DNA of 64,000 nt from Pseudomonas sp. UYIF39 (GCF_029963765.1 NZ_JALBYU010000002.1:310001-374000), one strand, 5' to 3'; shown: positions 16,539 to 27,982, counted from the first letter of the stretch. Notes: generated from the sequence alone by a model not told the origin. Made by a program: numbers and translations.

Positions 16539-17774
16539 ATGGACTTCATTCTGTATGCGGTGCCGTTTTTCTTTGTGCTGATTGCCGTCGAACTGCTGGC
16601 CGACCGTTGGCGCGGAGTGAGCAATTATCGTGTGGCTGACGCGATCAACAGCATGAGCACCGGCGTGCTGTCGACCACCACCGGCCTGTTGACCAAAGGC
16701 GTCGGCCTGGTGACGTATGCATTTGCCCTCAAGCACCTGGCGCTGTTTGAACTCTCCGCCGACAGCGTTTGGGTCTGGATTTTCGCCTTTGTCCTCTACG
16801 ACTTCTGCTACTACTGGCTGCATCGCATGGGCCACGAACGCAACATCTTCTGGGCAGCGCACTCGGTGCATCACCAGAGCGAGGATTACAACCTGTCCAC
16901 GGCGCTGCGCCAGACCAGTACCGGCTTCCTGTTGAGCTGGATCTTCTACCTGCCGATGGCCGTGCTCGGCGTGCCGCTGCTGGTCTTCATAAGCGTCGCC
17001 TCGCTGAACTTGCTGTACCAATTCTGGGTGCATACCAAACACATTCCCAAGCTCGGCTGGTTCGAGTGGTTCTTCGTCACGCCGTCCAATCATCGGGCTC
17101 ACCATGCACAGAACGCTCTCTACATGGATCGTAACTACGGCGGGGTGTTCATTATTTGGGACCGTCTATTCGGCTCGTTCCAGGAAGAGGACGATAACGA
17201 ACCGGTGATTTTCGGTGTCACTACGCCGCTCGCGAGCTGGAATCCGGTGTGGGCGAACGTGCAGTTCTACGCGCAGCTGTGGGATGACGCGCGGCGTGCG
17301 CAAAGCAAATGGGACAAGCTGCGCATCTGGTTCATGCGCACCGGTTGGCGGCCGGCGGACGTGGCGGCCAGGTACCCGATGAACAAGCCAGACCTGAGTC
17401 AGTTCCGTAAATTCGAAGTGCCGCTGGACGGGCGTCAGCAGTTGTATGTCGTGTTGCAGTTCTGCGTCTACATCGCGCTGGGTAGCTATTTGATGAACCT
17501 GGAGCACAGTTTGCCAACCGCCGCGCTGGTGCTCGGCTGGAGTGCCGTGGCGTTGGGTTTGTTTACGTTGGGCGTGGCCCTGGAGAATCGTCCGTGGGCG
17601 CTGAAGCTGGAGCTGCTGCGCCTGGCGTCGAATGTGCCGCTGGTGTGGCTGGCGCCGGTCGTTGGGCTGTGGCCTGCCAGCGCGGCAGGCTGGGTCGGCC
17701 TGCTGAGTTACAGCCTGCTCAGCGGAATCGGTCTCTACTGTTGCAGAAACCGTTTCACTCGCCTGGCGTCTTAG
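16539..17774 (+). CDS. Sterol desaturase / fatty acid hydroxylase superfamily membrane protein
   Basis: Integral membrane di-iron oxygenase family, 411 residues. The three histidine clusters are visible: H95-R-M-G-H99, H108-S-V-H-H112 and H185-R-A-H-H189, the last followed by the DRNYGGVFIIWDRLFG segment typical of the superfamily. Hydrophobic helices surround the catalytic core, and an extra C-terminal region (about 290-411) holds four or so more membrane helices. The substrate is unknown: bacterial relatives act on lipids, hopanoids or alkylglycerols. The last 20 bp overlap the end of the convergent DedA gene. Confidence 0.88.
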   Translation: MDFILYAVPFFFVLIAVELLADRWRGVSNYRVADAINSMSTGVLSTTTGLLTKGVGLVTYAFALKHLALFELSADSVWVWIFAFVLYDFCYYWLHRMGHERNIFWAAHSVHHQSEDYNLSTALRQTSTGFLLSWIFYLPMAVLGVPLLVFISVASLNLLYQFWVHTKHIPKLGWFEWFFVTPSNHRAHHAQNALYMDRNYGGVFIIWDRLFGSFQEEDDNEPVIFGVTTPLASWNPVWANVQFYAQLWDDARRAQSKWDKLRIWFMRTGWRPADVAARYPMNKPDLSQFRKFEVPLDGRQQLYVVLQFCVYIALGSYLMNLEHSLPTAALVLGWSAVALGLFTLGVALENRPWALKLELLRLASNVPLVWLAPVVGLWPASAAGWVGLLSYSLLSGIGLYCCRNRFTRLAS

Positions 17775-18378
17775 TCTCGGCAGATTTTGCGCGTTCGGCC
17801 TGCTCGTCGGCGTAGATCTTCTTCGCCAGGCGGGCATTCTTGAAGCGCCGGCGCAACCACAGGCCAAAGCCCAGGATCAGCAAGGCGCCGAGCACCCACA
17901 GCTCGTACTTCTTGACGCTGCCAAGCATGCCTTCGAGCACCGCACCGAAGTGATACGCGGCGGCAGCCAGCGCGGCGGCCCAGATCGCGGCACCAATCCC
18001 GTTGAGCAGCAGATAACGTCCTGGCGGATAGCCCGACAGGCCGATCGCCACGGGCATCACCGTGCGCAGGCCATAGACAAAACGGAAGCTCAGCACCCAG
18101 ATGTCCGGGTGCTTGCGGATATGTTCCAGCGCCCGATCGCCCATCATCTGCCAGCGCGGTTTGCGTGCCAGCAACTTGCGGCCGTGCTTGCGCCCCAGGA
18201 AATACCAGAGCTGATCACCGGCATAACTACCGAGGAACGCCACGATCATGACCACTTTGAGGTCCATGTATCCGCGGAACGCGAGGAAGCCTGCGAGCAC
18301 CAGAATGGTTTCGCCTTCGAAAAACGTGCCGAGAAAGAGGGCGAAGTAGCCGAATTCCTGAAGAAATTGTTGGAGCAT
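17755..18378 (-). CDS. DedA-family membrane protein
   Basis: Inner-membrane protein of the DedA (SNARE-associated/VTT) family, 207 residues. It starts MLQQFLQEFGYFALFLGTFFEGET, with the conserved FxEGE(T/N) in the first re-entrant segment. GSYAGDQLWYFLGRKHGRK and FRFVYGLRTVMPVAIGLS follow, both hallmarks of the family. DedA proteins are linked to membrane lipid flipping and homeostasis. The C-terminus is a basic cytoplasmic tail. The stop region overlaps the convergent desaturase-like gene by 20 bp. The specific role is not predictable. Confidence 0.92.
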   Translation of the reverse strand: MLQQFLQEFGYFALFLGTFFEGETILVLAGFLAFRGYMDLKVVMIVAFLGSYAGDQLWYFLGRKHGRKLLARKPRWQMMGDRALEHIRKHPDIWVLSFRFVYGLRTVMPVAIGLSGYPPGRYLLLNGIGAAIWAAALAAAAYHFGAVLEGMLGSVKKYELWVLGALLILGFGLWLRRRFKNARLAKKIYADEQAERAKSAETKTPGE

Positions 18379-18517
18379 TGTCTGGATGCTGGCGAAATGA
18401 ACGCGCAGCCTAACCCTTCGGGAACATTCATGAAAGTGTCCAAATGTGTCTCGACGTGAACATTTCCTACAAGGACAATGGAATGCGGCTGCGTGTCACA
18501 GGGCTAAGCACAACTGA

Positions 18518-19600
<1,083 letters not shown>

Positions 19601-19618
19601 CCCTCCCAGGAACATTCG

Positions 19619-21841
19619 ATGAATACCGAAGTACTCACTGAAGTTGCCGTAAAAGACGCTCAACCTGTGGTGGAGCAAATCGCCGAAACCCCGCCGGAAC
19701 TGGAGCCTGCTGCTCCCGCAGCGGTGGCCGAGGCCGCAGTAGCGGCACCGGCGATTGCCATTCCCGGCCTGGATGACAGCAGCCTGTACATCCATCGCGA
19801 GCTTTCGCAACTGCAGTTCAACATCCGCGTGCTGGAGCAGGCACTGGATGAGTCCTACCCGTTGCTGGAGCGGCTGAAGTTTCTGCTGATCTTCTCCAGC
19901 AACCTGGACGAGTTCTTCGAGATTCGTGTGGCCGGCCTGAAGAAGCAGATCACCTTCGCCCGTGAACAGGCCGGCGCCGATGGCCTGCAACCGCACCAGG
20001 CCCTGGCCCGCATCAGCGAACTGGTGCACGGTCACGTTGACCGCCAGTACGCGATCCTCAACGATATTCTGTTGCCGGAACTGGAAAAGCATCAGGTCCG
20101 CTTCATCCGCCGGCGTCACTGGACCACCAAGATCAAAACCTGGGTGCGCCGCTATTTCCGCGATGAGATCGCGCCGATCATTACCCCGATTGGCCTGGAC
20201 CCGACGCACCCGTTCCCGTTGCTGGTCAACAAGAGCCTGAACTTCATCGTCGAGCTCGAAGGTATCGACGCCTTCGGTCGCGATTCCGGTCTGGCGATCA
20301 TCCCGGCGCCACGCCTGCTGCCGCGCGTCATCAAGTTGCCGGAAGAAGTGGGCGGCTCGGGCGACAACTACGTGTTCCTGTCGTCGATGATCCATGCGCA
20401 CGCCGATGACCTGTTCCAGGGCATGAAGGTCAAGGGCTGCTACCAGTTCCGTCTGACCCGAAACGCCGACCTCGCCGTCGACACCGAAGATGTAGAAGAC
20501 CTGGCCCGCGCCCTGCGCGGCGAGTTGTTCTCCCGTCGCTACGGTGACGCGGTGCGCCTGGAAGTCGCCGACACCTGCCCGAAACACCTGTCCGACTACT
20601 TGCTCAAGCAGTTCAACCTGCACGAGACCGAGCTGTATCAGGTCAACGGTCCGGTCAACCTGACCCGCCTGTTCAGCATCACCGGTCTGGACAGTCAGCG
20701 AGCGCTGCAATACACACCGTTCACCCCGCAGATCCCGAAACTGCTGCAAAACAGCGAGAACATCTTCAGCGTGATCAGCAAGCAGGACATCCTGCTGCTG
20801 CACCCGTTCGAGTCCTTCACTCCGGTGGTCGACCTGCTGCGCCAGGCGGCCAAGGACCCGCATGTATTAGCGGTCCGTCAGACCCTGTACCGCTCCGGCG
20901 CCAACTCGGAAATCGTCGATGCGCTAGTCGATGCGGCGCGTAACGGCAAGGAAGTCACTGCGGTGATCGAGTTGCGTGCGCGGTTCGACGAAGAGTCCAA
21001 CCTGCAACTGGCCAGCCGTCTGCAAGCGGCCGGTGCGGTGGTGATTTACGGCGTGGTCGGTTTCAAGACCCACGCCAAGATGATGCTGATCTTGCGTCGC
21101 GAGGCCGGCGAGATTGTCCGTTACGCCCACTTGGGTACCGGCAACTACCACGCGGCCAACGCCCGTCTGTACACCGACTACAGCTTGCTGACCTCGGATG
21201 ACGCCTTGTGCGAAGACGTCGGCAAACTGTTCAGCCAGCTGATCGGCATGGGTAAGACCCTGCGCATGAAAAAGCTGCTGCACGCGCCGTTCACGCTGAA
21301 GAAGGGCATGCTCGACATGATTGCCCGGGAGACCCAGTTCGCCCTCGATGGCAAACCGGCGCACATCATCGCCAAGTTCAACTCGCTGACCGATCCGAAG
21401 ATCATCCGCGCGCTGTACAAGGCCAGTCAGTCCGGGGTGCGCATCGATCTGGTGGTGCGCGGCATGTGCTGCCTGCGTCCGGGCATCGCCGGGGTTTCGC
21501 ACAACATCCACGTGCGCTCGATCATCGGTCGCTTCCTGGAACACACCCGGGTCTTCTACTTCCTCAATGGCGGCGAAGAGCAGATGTTCCTGTCCAGCGC
21601 CGACTGGATGGAGCGCAACCTCGACAAGCGCGTCGAGACTTGCTTCCCGGTCGAGGGCAAGAAGCTGATCATGCGGGTCAAGAAAGAGCTGGAGCTGTAT
21701 CTCACCGATAACACTCACAGCTGGAGCCTGCAGGCGGACGGCCGTTACATCCGCAACACGCCGACCGGCAACCAGAACCCGCGCAGCGCGCAGGCGACTT
21801 TGCTGGAACGTTTGGGCAGCCCGATTCTGCCCGTTCGTTAA
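19619..21841 (+). CDS. ppk: Polyphosphate kinase 1
   Basis: Reversibly makes inorganic polyphosphate from ATP; membrane-associated. The 740-residue protein has an Ala/Pro/Glu-rich N-terminal extension of about 50 residues before the conserved core ([15 protein letters not shown]), compared with E. coli PPK. The phospho-accepting histidine is H485 in FKTHAKMML (E. coli H435), and H642 in EHTRVFYF corresponds to E. coli H592, again offset by about 50. HLGTGNYH is also conserved. It lies directly after hemB and converges on ppx, so polyphosphate synthesis and breakdown are encoded tail to tail. A terminator follows. Confidence 0.97.
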   Translation: MNTEVLTEVAVKDAQPVVEQIAETPPELEPAAPAAVAEAAVAAPAIAIPGLDDSSLYIHRELSQLQFNIRVLEQALDESYPLLERLKFLLIFSSNLDEFFEIRVAGLKKQITFAREQAGADGLQPHQALARISELVHGHVDRQYAILNDILLPELEKHQVRFIRRRHWTTKIKTWVRRYFRDEIAPIITPIGLDPTHPFPLLVNKSLNFIVELEGIDAFGRDSGLAIIPAPRLLPRVIKLPEEVGGSGDNYVFLSSMIHAHADDLFQGMKVKGCYQFRLTRNADLAVDTEDVEDLARALRGELFSRRYGDAVRLEVADTCPKHLSDYLLKQFNLHETELYQVNGPVNLTRLFSITGLDSQRALQYTPFTPQIPKLLQNSENIFSVISKQDILLLHPFESFTPVVDLLRQAAKDPHVLAVRQTLYRSGANSEIVDALVDAARNGKEVTAVIELRARFDEESNLQLASRLQAAGAVVIYGVVGFKTHAKMMLILRREAGEIVRYAHLGTGNYHAANARLYTDYSLLTSDDALCEDVGKLFSQLIGMGKTLRMKKLLHAPFTLKKGMLDMIARETQFALDGKPAHIIAKFNSLTDPKIIRALYKASQSGVRIDLVVRGMCCLRPGIAGVSHNIHVRSIIGRFLEHTRVFYFLNGGEEQMFLSSADWMERNLDKRVETCFPVEGKKLIMRVKKELELYLTDNTHSWSLQADGRYIRNTPTGNQNPRSAQATLLERLGSPILPVR

Positions 21842-21856
21842 CGCAGATTCGGTTGG

Positions 21857-21892
21857 GTAAAAAAGGGCGATCCATATGGGTCGCCCTTTTTG
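21857..21892. terminator. Bidirectional terminator between ppk and ppx
   Basis: AAAAAAGGGCGA-TCCATATGGG-TCGCCCTTTTT forms a strong stem with A and T tracts on its two sides, between convergent ppk and ppx. Confidence 0.85.
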
Positions 21893-21947
21893 GTTTTAGC
21901 TACTTACCTGTGGTGATGGGATAAATCCCCTCACCACAGAAACGGTG

Positions 21948-23450
21948 TTAGCGAACGTTCAGGGTGAAGCCTACGCGGGTCAGCCACTCCGCTTCCAGAC
22001 CGAAGTCGGCCTGAGTCAGCTGGTTTTCGTCCAGCCAGTTATCCGGGAACAACACATCCAGGCTGTCGCCATTGGCGTGCAGCACGACCTGGGGCATTTC
22101 CTGGGTGCCGCGGATGTGATGGAACAGAATCGCAAAGCGCAGCAGCACGCACAGGCGAATCAGCTTGATACCGTCATCGCCGAACTCGGCAAACTTGTCC
22201 TTCGGAATATTGCGCCGGTGGCCGCGCACCAATAGCGCGAGCATTTGCTGGTCTTCGCGGGAGAACCCGGCCAGGTCCGAGTGCTCGATCAGGTAGGCGC
22301 CGTGCTTGTGGTAGTGATAGTGAGCGATGTCCAGGCCCACTTCATGGACCTTGGCCGCCCAGCCGAGCAACTCACGCCAGACCCCGTCATCCAGCTCCCA
22401 ATCCTCAGCCACTTGATCGAAAGCATGCAACGCCTTGCGCTCAACGCGCACTGCTTGCTCCAGATCGACGTGATAGCGCTCCATCAACGAGCTGAGGGTG
22501 CGCTCACGGACGTCTTCGTGATGATGACGGCCCAACAGGTCATAGAGCACGCCTTCGCGCAGGGCGCCTTCACAGTGGTCCATGCGTTGCAGCTCGAGCG
22601 CGTCGAAGATCGCTTCGAGAATCGCCAGACCCGCCGGAAAGATCGCCCGGCGGTCAGGCTTGATGCCTTCGAAATCGATCTTGTCGACATCGCCCAGTTT
22701 GAACAGCTTGCGCTTGAGCCAGGCAAGGCCTTCGGCGTTGACCTCACCAGTGCCATGACCGCCGGCCTTCAGCGCCAGGCCAATGGCGCGGATGGTGCCC
22801 GAGGAGCCGATGGCTTCATCCCAGGTCAGGCGGTGCAGGGCGTGTTCGATGCTCATGATCTCCAGCCGCGCCGCCGTGTACGCCTGGGCGTAGCGGGCCG
22901 GGGTGATCTTGCCGTCCTTGAAATAGCGTTGGGTGTAGCTGACGCAGCCCATTTGCAGGCTTTCGCGCAGCAGCGGTTCGAAGCGCTGGCCGATGATGAA
23001 TTCGGTACTGCCGCCGCCGATGTCGGCCACCAGGCGTTTGCCCGGGGTGTCAGCGAGGGTGTGGGAAACGCCGAGGTAAATCAGGCGTGCTTCTTCTCGG
23101 CCGGAGATGACTTCCACCGGGTGGCCAAGGATTTCTTCAGCGCGGTGGATGAATTCGCCACGGTTACGGGCTTCACGCAGGGCGTTGGTGCCGACGATCC
23201 GCACGGCGCCGGGCGGCATACCGTTGATCAGTTGGGCAAAACGCTTAAGGCAATCGAGCCCGCGTTGCATGGATTCTTCACTGAGCTGGCGCTCATCGTC
23301 GATGCCGGCGGCCAGCTGAACCTTCTCCCCGAGACGCTCGAGAATACGGATTTCGCCGTTCTGGGCCTTGGCCACGACCATGTGAAAGCTGTTGGAGCCC
23401 AGGTCGATTGCGGCGATCAGGGACAGATTCTTGGCTTGGGATTGCGGCAT
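21948..23450 (-). CDS. ppx: Exopolyphosphatase (Ppx/GppA family)
   Basis: Removes terminal phosphate from polyphosphate. The 500-residue protein has the ASKHA-fold N-terminal domains, with the phosphate-1 loop [16 protein letters not shown] near 12-27 and [11 protein letters not shown] near 145. A C-terminal HD-type helical domain contains [26 protein letters not shown]. It converges on ppk, as in other pseudomonads. The start at 23450 ([19 protein letters not shown]) is the family-like start. A GppA-like (ppGpp) activity cannot be excluded by sequence alone, but the location beside ppk favours Ppx. Confidence 0.95.
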   Translation of the reverse strand: MPQSQAKNLSLIAAIDLGSNSFHMVVAKAQNGEIRILERLGEKVQLAAGIDDERQLSEESMQRGLDCLKRFAQLINGMPPGAVRIVGTNALREARNRGEFIHRAEEILGHPVEVISGREEARLIYLGVSHTLADTPGKRLVADIGGGSTEFIIGQRFEPLLRESLQMGCVSYTQRYFKDGKITPARYAQAYTAARLEIMSIEHALHRLTWDEAIGSSGTIRAIGLALKAGGHGTGEVNAEGLAWLKRKLFKLGDVDKIDFEGIKPDRRAIFPAGLAILEAIFDALELQRMDHCEGALREGVLYDLLGRHHHEDVRERTLSSLMERYHVDLEQAVRVERKALHAFDQVAEDWELDDGVWRELLGWAAKVHEVGLDIAHYHYHKHGAYLIEHSDLAGFSREDQQMLALLVRGHRRNIPKDKFAEFGDDGIKLIRLCVLLRFAILFHHIRGTQEMPQVVLHANGDSLDVLFPDNWLDENQLTQADFGLEAEWLTRVGFTLNVR

Positions 23451-23560
23451 GGTCAGGGGGTCTCGGTCGATAACCTCGACATCGTGCCACGATCAAACGC
23501 TGCCGCCAACGCGCAGTGTTCAAAGCCTTGATCCTGCGCAGGAAAGCAGATGGCCGCTGC

Positions 23561-23665
23561 GCGGCCAATCGCGAGCAAGCTCGCTCCCACATGGATTTTG
23601 TGTCGTTTACGGAATCGCGGCGCACACCGAACCCTGTGGGAGCGAGCTTGCTCGCGATGGCGGCC
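23561..23665. repeat. REP doublet (REPIN-like) between ppx and the ABC operon
   Basis: Two inverted copies of a REP-type sequence, GCGAGCAAGCTCGCTCCCAC at 23571-23590 and its complement at 23636-23655, are separated by 45 bp. Each copy has an internal palindrome (GCGAGCAAGCTCGC). The same core returns at 57159-57179. Confidence 0.88.
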
Positions 23666-23685
23666 TCAATGGCGCTGAGGACCTT

Positions 23686-24423
23686 TCAGCCCGCCGCCTC
23701 AACCGTCCCAATAAAGTTTGCCAGCTCCGCCGTCTGCGGGCTGGCGAACAAAATCTTCGGATCCCCCACCTCATGCACCTTGCCCTGATGCATGAACACC
23801 AACTTATCCCCAACCTCCCGGGCAAAACGCATCTCATGGGTGACCATAATCAACGTCATCCCTTCCTTGGCCAGTTGCCGGACCACACTCAGCACTTCAT
23901 TGACCAATTCCGGGTCCAGCGCCGAGGTAATCTCATCGCACAGCAAGACCTTCGGCGACATCGCCAGCGCCCGGGCAATCGCCACCCGCTGTTGCTGCCC
24001 GCCAGACAACCGATCCGGGAAGGCATCGAATTTCTCCCCCAGCCCGACCCGCTCCAACATCTCCCGCGCCAGTTCGGCCGCTTTGGCTTTCGGTACTTTC
24101 TGCACCACTTGCGGCGCGAGCATCACGTTCTCGCCGACCGTCAGGTGCGGGAACAGGTTGAACTGCTGAAACACCATCCCGACTTTCTGTCGCAAGCTGC
24201 GCAGATCCGCACGAGCGGCGTCGAGGTAGTCGCCGTCGACTTCAATCACGCCGTCGTTGATCGATTCCAGGCCATTGAGGGTGCGCAGCAAGGTGGATTT
24301 TCCCGAACCGCTGCGGCCGATGATCGCCACCACCTGGCCTTCCTCGACGCTCAGGTCGATGCCTTTGAGTACATGGTGATCGCCGTAATATTTATGCAAA
24401 GCGGAAATTCTAAGCAGAGGCAT
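23686..24423 (-). CDS. Polar amino acid ABC transporter, ATPase
   Basis: Cytoplasmic ATPase of a PAAT-family amino acid importer. The ATG at 24423 has GGAAAGGAG five bases upstream and gives 245 residues; a longer in-frame start lies within the upstream permease. Walker A is GRSGSGKST at 36-44, the signature is LSGGQQQR, and Walker B is VLLCDEITSALDPE. It resembles GlnQ/HisP-type subunits. The start overlaps the end of the permease by 14 bp, which indicates coupling. It is last in the operon binding protein, permease, permease, ATPase. The substrate is unknown. Confidence 0.92.
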   Translation of the reverse strand: MPLLRISALHKYYGDHHVLKGIDLSVEEGQVVAIIGRSGSGKSTLLRTLNGLESINDGVIEVDGDYLDAARADLRSLRQKVGMVFQQFNLFPHLTVGENVMLAPQVVQKVPKAKAAELAREMLERVGLGEKFDAFPDRLSGGQQQRVAIARALAMSPKVLLCDEITSALDPELVNEVLSVVRQLAKEGMTLIMVTHEMRFAREVGDKLVFMHQGKVHEVGDPKILFASPQTAELANFIGTVEAAG

Positions 24424-25060
24424 GCAGTCTCCTTTCCAGGTAGCGGGCACTGAGGGACAAGGGGTAGCAGAGCAGGAAGTAACCGAGGGCCACGAGGCCG
24501 TAGACCATGAACGGTTCGAAGGTTGCGTTGGCGAGCATGCCGCCGGTCTTGGTCAGTTCGGTGAAGCCGATGATCGAGGTGACGGCGGTGCCTTTGACCA
24601 CTTGCACGGAGAAGCCCACGGTCGGCGCGACGGCGATCCGCAATGCTTGCGGCAGGATCACGTAGCGCAGTTGCTCCAGCGGGTTCAGCGCCAGGCTCGA
24701 CGAGGCTTCCCACTGGCCGTTGGGGATCGATTCGACGCAACCACGCCAGATCTCCGCCAGGTAGGCGCTGGTGAACAGCGTCAGGGCAATCGCCGCGGCC
24801 ATCCACGGCGAAATCTCTACCCCGGCCAACGCCACACCGAAGAACACCAGAAACAGCTGCATCAACAGCGGCGTGCCCTGGAACAGTTCGATGTAGGTGC
24901 GGGCGAAGCTGCGGGGCAGGGATTTTTTCGAGATGCGCATGATCATGATCAGCAAGCCGATCAGTCCGCCACCGATAAATGCGACCAGCGACAGCGCCAG
25001 GGTCCATTGCAGGCCGGTGAGCAGGTTGCGTACGACGTCCCAGAAGGTGAAATCGCTCAT
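24410..25060 (-). CDS. Polar amino acid ABC transporter, permease 2
   Basis: Inner-membrane permease of the HisM/GlnP family, 216 residues from the ATG at 25060 (MSDFTFWDVVRNLLTGL). Several membrane helices are present, with the EAA-type cytoplasmic loop EASSSLALNPLEQLRYVILPQALR. The longer frame from 25129 would run into the neighbouring permease gene. A GGAGCAG site precedes the ATG. It overlaps permease 1 by 4 bp upstream and the ATPase by 14 bp downstream. With permease 1 it should form a heterodimeric membrane channel. Confidence 0.92.
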   Translation of the reverse strand: MSDFTFWDVVRNLLTGLQWTLALSLVAFIGGGLIGLLIMIMRISKKSLPRSFARTYIELFQGTPLLMQLFLVFFGVALAGVEISPWMAAAIALTLFTSAYLAEIWRGCVESIPNGQWEASSSLALNPLEQLRYVILPQALRIAVAPTVGFSVQVVKGTAVTSIIGFTELTKTGGMLANATFEPFMVYGLVALGYFLLCYPLSLSARYLERRLHASA

Positions 25061-25725
25061 TGGCTGCTCCTTGCGACAAAACGGCGGCCAATCCAGTTCA
25101 GCAACTGGCGGATCAGTAGCGCCATGCACAGGTAGAGCAGCGTGGTCAGGGCGTAGGTTTCAAAGGCGCGGAAGTTGCGCGACTGAATGAAGTTGGCGGC
25201 GAAGCTCAGCTCTTCGGTGGCGATCTGCGAGCAGACCGCCGAACCCAGCATCACGATGATTATCTGGCTGCTCAATGCCGGCCAAACCTTGCCCAGCGCC
25301 GGCAGCAGCACCACGTGGCGAAAGGCTTCGAAGCGCGTCATTGCCAGCGCCGCAGCGGCTTCAAGCTGTCCTCGAGGGATTGCTTGGATGCCCGCGCGGA
25401 TGATCTCGGTGGAATAGGCGCCGAGGTTGATCACCATCGCCAGCACCGCCGCCTGCCACTCGGAAATCTGCACGCCCAGTGACGGCAGGCCGAAGAAGAT
25501 GAAAAACAACTGCACCAAAAACGGCGTGTTGCGGATCAACTCGACGTAGACCCCGAAAATGCCGGCGAACGGACGGATGTTCCACGCCCGCACCAGCGCC
25601 CCGACGATGCCCAGCCCCACCCCGAGCACCGCGCCGATGGCCGTCAGTTCAAGGGTGAACAGCGCACCGCGCAGCAGCAGGTCGGTGTTTTGCACCACCG
25701 GAATGAAATCGAACTGATAAGCCAT
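25057..25725 (-). CDS. Polar amino acid ABC transporter, permease 1
   Basis: Inner-membrane permease of the PAAT family, 222 residues, starting MAYQFDFIPVVQNTDLLLRG. It shows the conserved ELIRNTPFLVQLFF segment and the EAA loop QLEAAAALAMTRFEAFRHVVLLPA. A basic tail (WIGRRFVARSSQ) ends it. GGAGCC precedes the ATG. The binding protein gene is 36 bp upstream and permease 2 overlaps the stop. The substrate is set by the binding protein, which is not specific enough in sequence to name. Confidence 0.92.
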   Translation of the reverse strand: MAYQFDFIPVVQNTDLLLRGALFTLELTAIGAVLGVGLGIVGALVRAWNIRPFAGIFGVYVELIRNTPFLVQLFFIFFGLPSLGVQISEWQAAVLAMVINLGAYSTEIIRAGIQAIPRGQLEAAAALAMTRFEAFRHVVLLPALGKVWPALSSQIIIVMLGSAVCSQIATEELSFAANFIQSRNFRAFETYALTTLLYLCMALLIRQLLNWIGRRFVARSSQ

Positions 25726-25761
25726 GTTTAGGCTCCTTGTTTAAACGGCGTCGCACGACAA

Positions 25762-26547
25762 TCAGAGATCGGCCGGCAGCGGCTCTTTGAGCCAGGTCCG
25801 GGAGTTCTTCTCCAGTGCGCCGTCGGTCTTGGCGGTGGCGAGGATCTGGTTGACCTTGTCCAGCAGCGCCGGCTCGTTTTTGTTCACGCCGACGTAGACC
25901 GGCGAATCCTTGAGCTTCACTTTCAGCGCCGGAATACGTTTCGGGTTGCGCTCGCTGATGGTCACCATCACCACGTTGCCGCTGGCGATCAGATCAACTT
26001 GCCCGGCGAGGTAAGCGGCGATGGTCGAGTTGTTGTCTTCGAAGCGCTTGATGGTCACGCCTTCGGGCGCGACTTTGGTCAGCTCGATGTCTTCGATGGC
26101 GCCACGGGTGACGCTGATGGTTTTGCCCTTGAGGTCGTCCAGGCTTTTGATACTGGCGTCTGGCGGACCAAATACGGCGAGGTAGAACGGCGCGTAGGCA
26201 CGGGAGAAGTCGATGACCTTCTCGCGCTCGGGGTTCTTGCCGAGGCTGGAGATCACCAGATCGACCTTGCCGGTGGTCAGGAACGGAATGCGGTTGGTGC
26301 TGTTGACCGGCGTCAGCTCGAGTTTGACCTTGAGTTGGTCGGCCAGCAGTTTTGCAGTATCGATGTCCAGGCCGCGCGGTTTCATGTCCGGGCCGACCGA
26401 GCCGAAGGGCGGGAAGTCCTGAGGCACGGCAACCTTGAGGACGCCGCGCTTGACCACATCCTCCAGACCGTCGGCGTGGGCGGGCGCCTGGCTCAGCATC
26501 AGGCTGGCAAACAGGGCGGCGAGGAGGGCGCTGTAACGCTGGGTCAT
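25762..26547 (-). CDS. Polar amino acid ABC transporter, periplasmic binding protein
   Basis: Secreted solute-binding protein of the SBP_bac_3 family, 261 residues. The ATG at 26547 has GGAGA upstream and begins a clear signal peptide ending SQAPAHA-DG; there is no lipobox cysteine, so it should be free in the periplasm. A longer frame to 27003 lacks support. The mature part starts VVKRGVLKVAVPQDFPPFG, typical of the family, and holds GLDIDTAKLLAD and GKVDLVISSLGKNPEREKVIDFS. It is the first gene of the operon and is divergent from a FadR-type regulator, which probably controls it. Confidence 0.93.
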   Translation of the reverse strand: MTQRYSALLAALFASLMLSQAPAHADGLEDVVKRGVLKVAVPQDFPPFGSVGPDMKPRGLDIDTAKLLADQLKVKLELTPVNSTNRIPFLTTGKVDLVISSLGKNPEREKVIDFSRAYAPFYLAVFGPPDASIKSLDDLKGKTISVTRGAIEDIELTKVAPEGVTIKRFEDNNSTIAAYLAGQVDLIASGNVVMVTISERNPKRIPALKVKLKDSPVYVGVNKNEPALLDKVNQILATAKTDGALEKNSRTWLKEPLPADL

Positions 26548-26803
26548 GGCAAATCTCCGAATCGGCGAGAAGTGAATTCTGCGGATCGACAGAGCACGGG
26601 CCGTGCCAAGAGTCGGTTTTAGATGCCGCAGGCCACGGTTTTGCTGGACTAATTCGGTCTTACTGGTCTGAACAGTCGTGCAGGGTTTCGCACCCCGATA
26701 GCGCACCACTGGAATTCGTCGAACCCCCATGGGGCACGACTTGCCGGGCGTCGCGAATAGCTTTACAACTAACCGCTCATTGGCCTGGTTCGTCTGAAAA
26801 ACC

Positions 26804-27511
26804 ATGAACTCGATCTCCCGCGCCGTACCTGAAGTGGCGCTGCAAGCCATCCGTAAACTCATCACCGAGCAAGGTTTCGGGCCGGGCGATGCATTGCCCT
26901 CGCAACGGGATTTGGCGGTGCAATTGGGGGTCAGTCGTGCCTCGCTGAGAGAGGCGTTGTCATCGCTGAGTGCGCTGGGCGTGATCAGCATCCAGCCGGG
27001 CAAAGGCGTGTTCGTGCAGCCGCCGGTTGATTTGCCGCGAGGTGATGCGGGGCTGAGTTGGCCGTTCGCGGCTCAGGCCTCGCCGCTGGACATCTTTCAG
27101 TTGCGCTATGCCCTGGAAGGCTTTGCCGCCGGTTTGGCCGCGGTGACCCTGAGTACTCACGAGCTTGATGCACTGGAAGATAACGTCGCCGCCATGCGCA
27201 TCGAATTGAAGGCCGGCGACTTCGAGGCCGCGGCGCGACTGGATTTCGAGTTTCACCGGCGCATCCTGCTGGCAAGCGGCAATCAAGCGATGCTGAGCAT
27301 TCTGACGGCCAGCGCCGACATTTTTCTAGAGAGCCAGAAACTACCGTTCATCCGGGCAGAGCGGGCCATGGAAACCTGGCAGGAACACCGCAAAATCCTC
27401 CGCGCACTGGCCCGGCGGGCGTCCGGCGCAGCGCAGAAGGCCATGCACGAACATGTGCGCAACGCGGCGCTGCGCACAGGAATTGCCTTCGTCGCTCCCG
27501 CCACCTCGTGA
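26804..27511 (+). CDS. FadR-subfamily GntR transcriptional regulator
   Basis: DNA-binding repressor or activator, 235 residues. The N-terminal winged helix-turn-helix (about 10-70) includes LPSQRDLAVQLGVSRASLREAL and a wing ending GKGVFV. The C-terminal helical FCD ligand domain (about 90-220) has metal or ligand histidine candidates in DFEFHRRIL and MHEHVRNA. It is divergent from the amino acid transporter operon with 256 bp between starts, so regulation of that operon is likely, though inferred. The ATG at 26804 follows a poor ribosome site. A loose repeat TGGTT...AACCA lies at 26786-26804. Confidence 0.88.
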   Translation: MNSISRAVPEVALQAIRKLITEQGFGPGDALPSQRDLAVQLGVSRASLREALSSLSALGVISIQPGKGVFVQPPVDLPRGDAGLSWPFAAQASPLDIFQLRYALEGFAAGLAAVTLSTHELDALEDNVAAMRIELKAGDFEAAARLDFEFHRRILLASGNQAMLSILTASADIFLESQKLPFIRAERAMETWQEHRKILRALARRASGAAQKAMHEHVRNAALRTGIAFVAPATS

Positions 27512-27631
27512 CTTGGGCTATACCCAAACTCATGCGGCACCATAGCGAGACTCAATCATCTGCACCTTCCTGAACGAGGGAAGGGCAGCTATGATGGGCC
27601 ACGTTTTTTTGCTTACAACCTGGAGACTTCC

Positions 27632-27961
27632 ATGAGCAGCGATCTTATTAAACACGTCACCGACGCTAGCTTCGACGTCGACGTCCTCAAGGCCGAAGGC
27701 GCTGTACTGGTCGACTACTGGGCTGAATGGTGCGGCCCTTGCAAAATGATCGCTCCTGTTCTGGACGAAATTGCTGAAACCTACAAAGGCAAGCTGACCG
27801 TTGCCAAACTGAACATCGACGAGAACCAGGAAACCCCGGCCAAGCACGGCGTGCGTGGTATCCCGACTCTGATGTTGTTCAAAAACGGCAACGTTGAAGC
27901 CACCAAGGTCGGTGCACTGTCGAAGTCGCAACTGGCTGCCTTCCTCGACGCCAACATCTAA
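27632..27961 (+). CDS. trxA: Thioredoxin
   Basis: Cytoplasmic protein-disulfide reductase, 109 residues, standard for thioredoxin 1. The redox site W33-C34-G-P-C37-K is intact, cis-proline lies in RGIPTLMLF, and the buried Asp is in [14 protein letters not shown] site is upstream of the ATG (CTGGAGACTTCC). The gene is followed by a strong terminator and then rho, the order seen in many gammaproteobacteria. It is expected to be monocistronic. Confidence 0.97.
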   Translation: MSSDLIKHVTDASFDVDVLKAEGAVLVDYWAEWCGPCKMIAPVLDEIAETYKGKLTVAKLNIDENQETPAKHGVRGIPTLMLFKNGNVEATKVGALSKSQLAAFLDANI

Positions 27962-27982
27962 GCATCGTTGTAAAGCGTCATT

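Noticed and set aside
22245..23531. 428-codon open frame opposite ppx
   Set aside because: Overlaps nearly all of ppx in the opposite direction and has no recognisable features.
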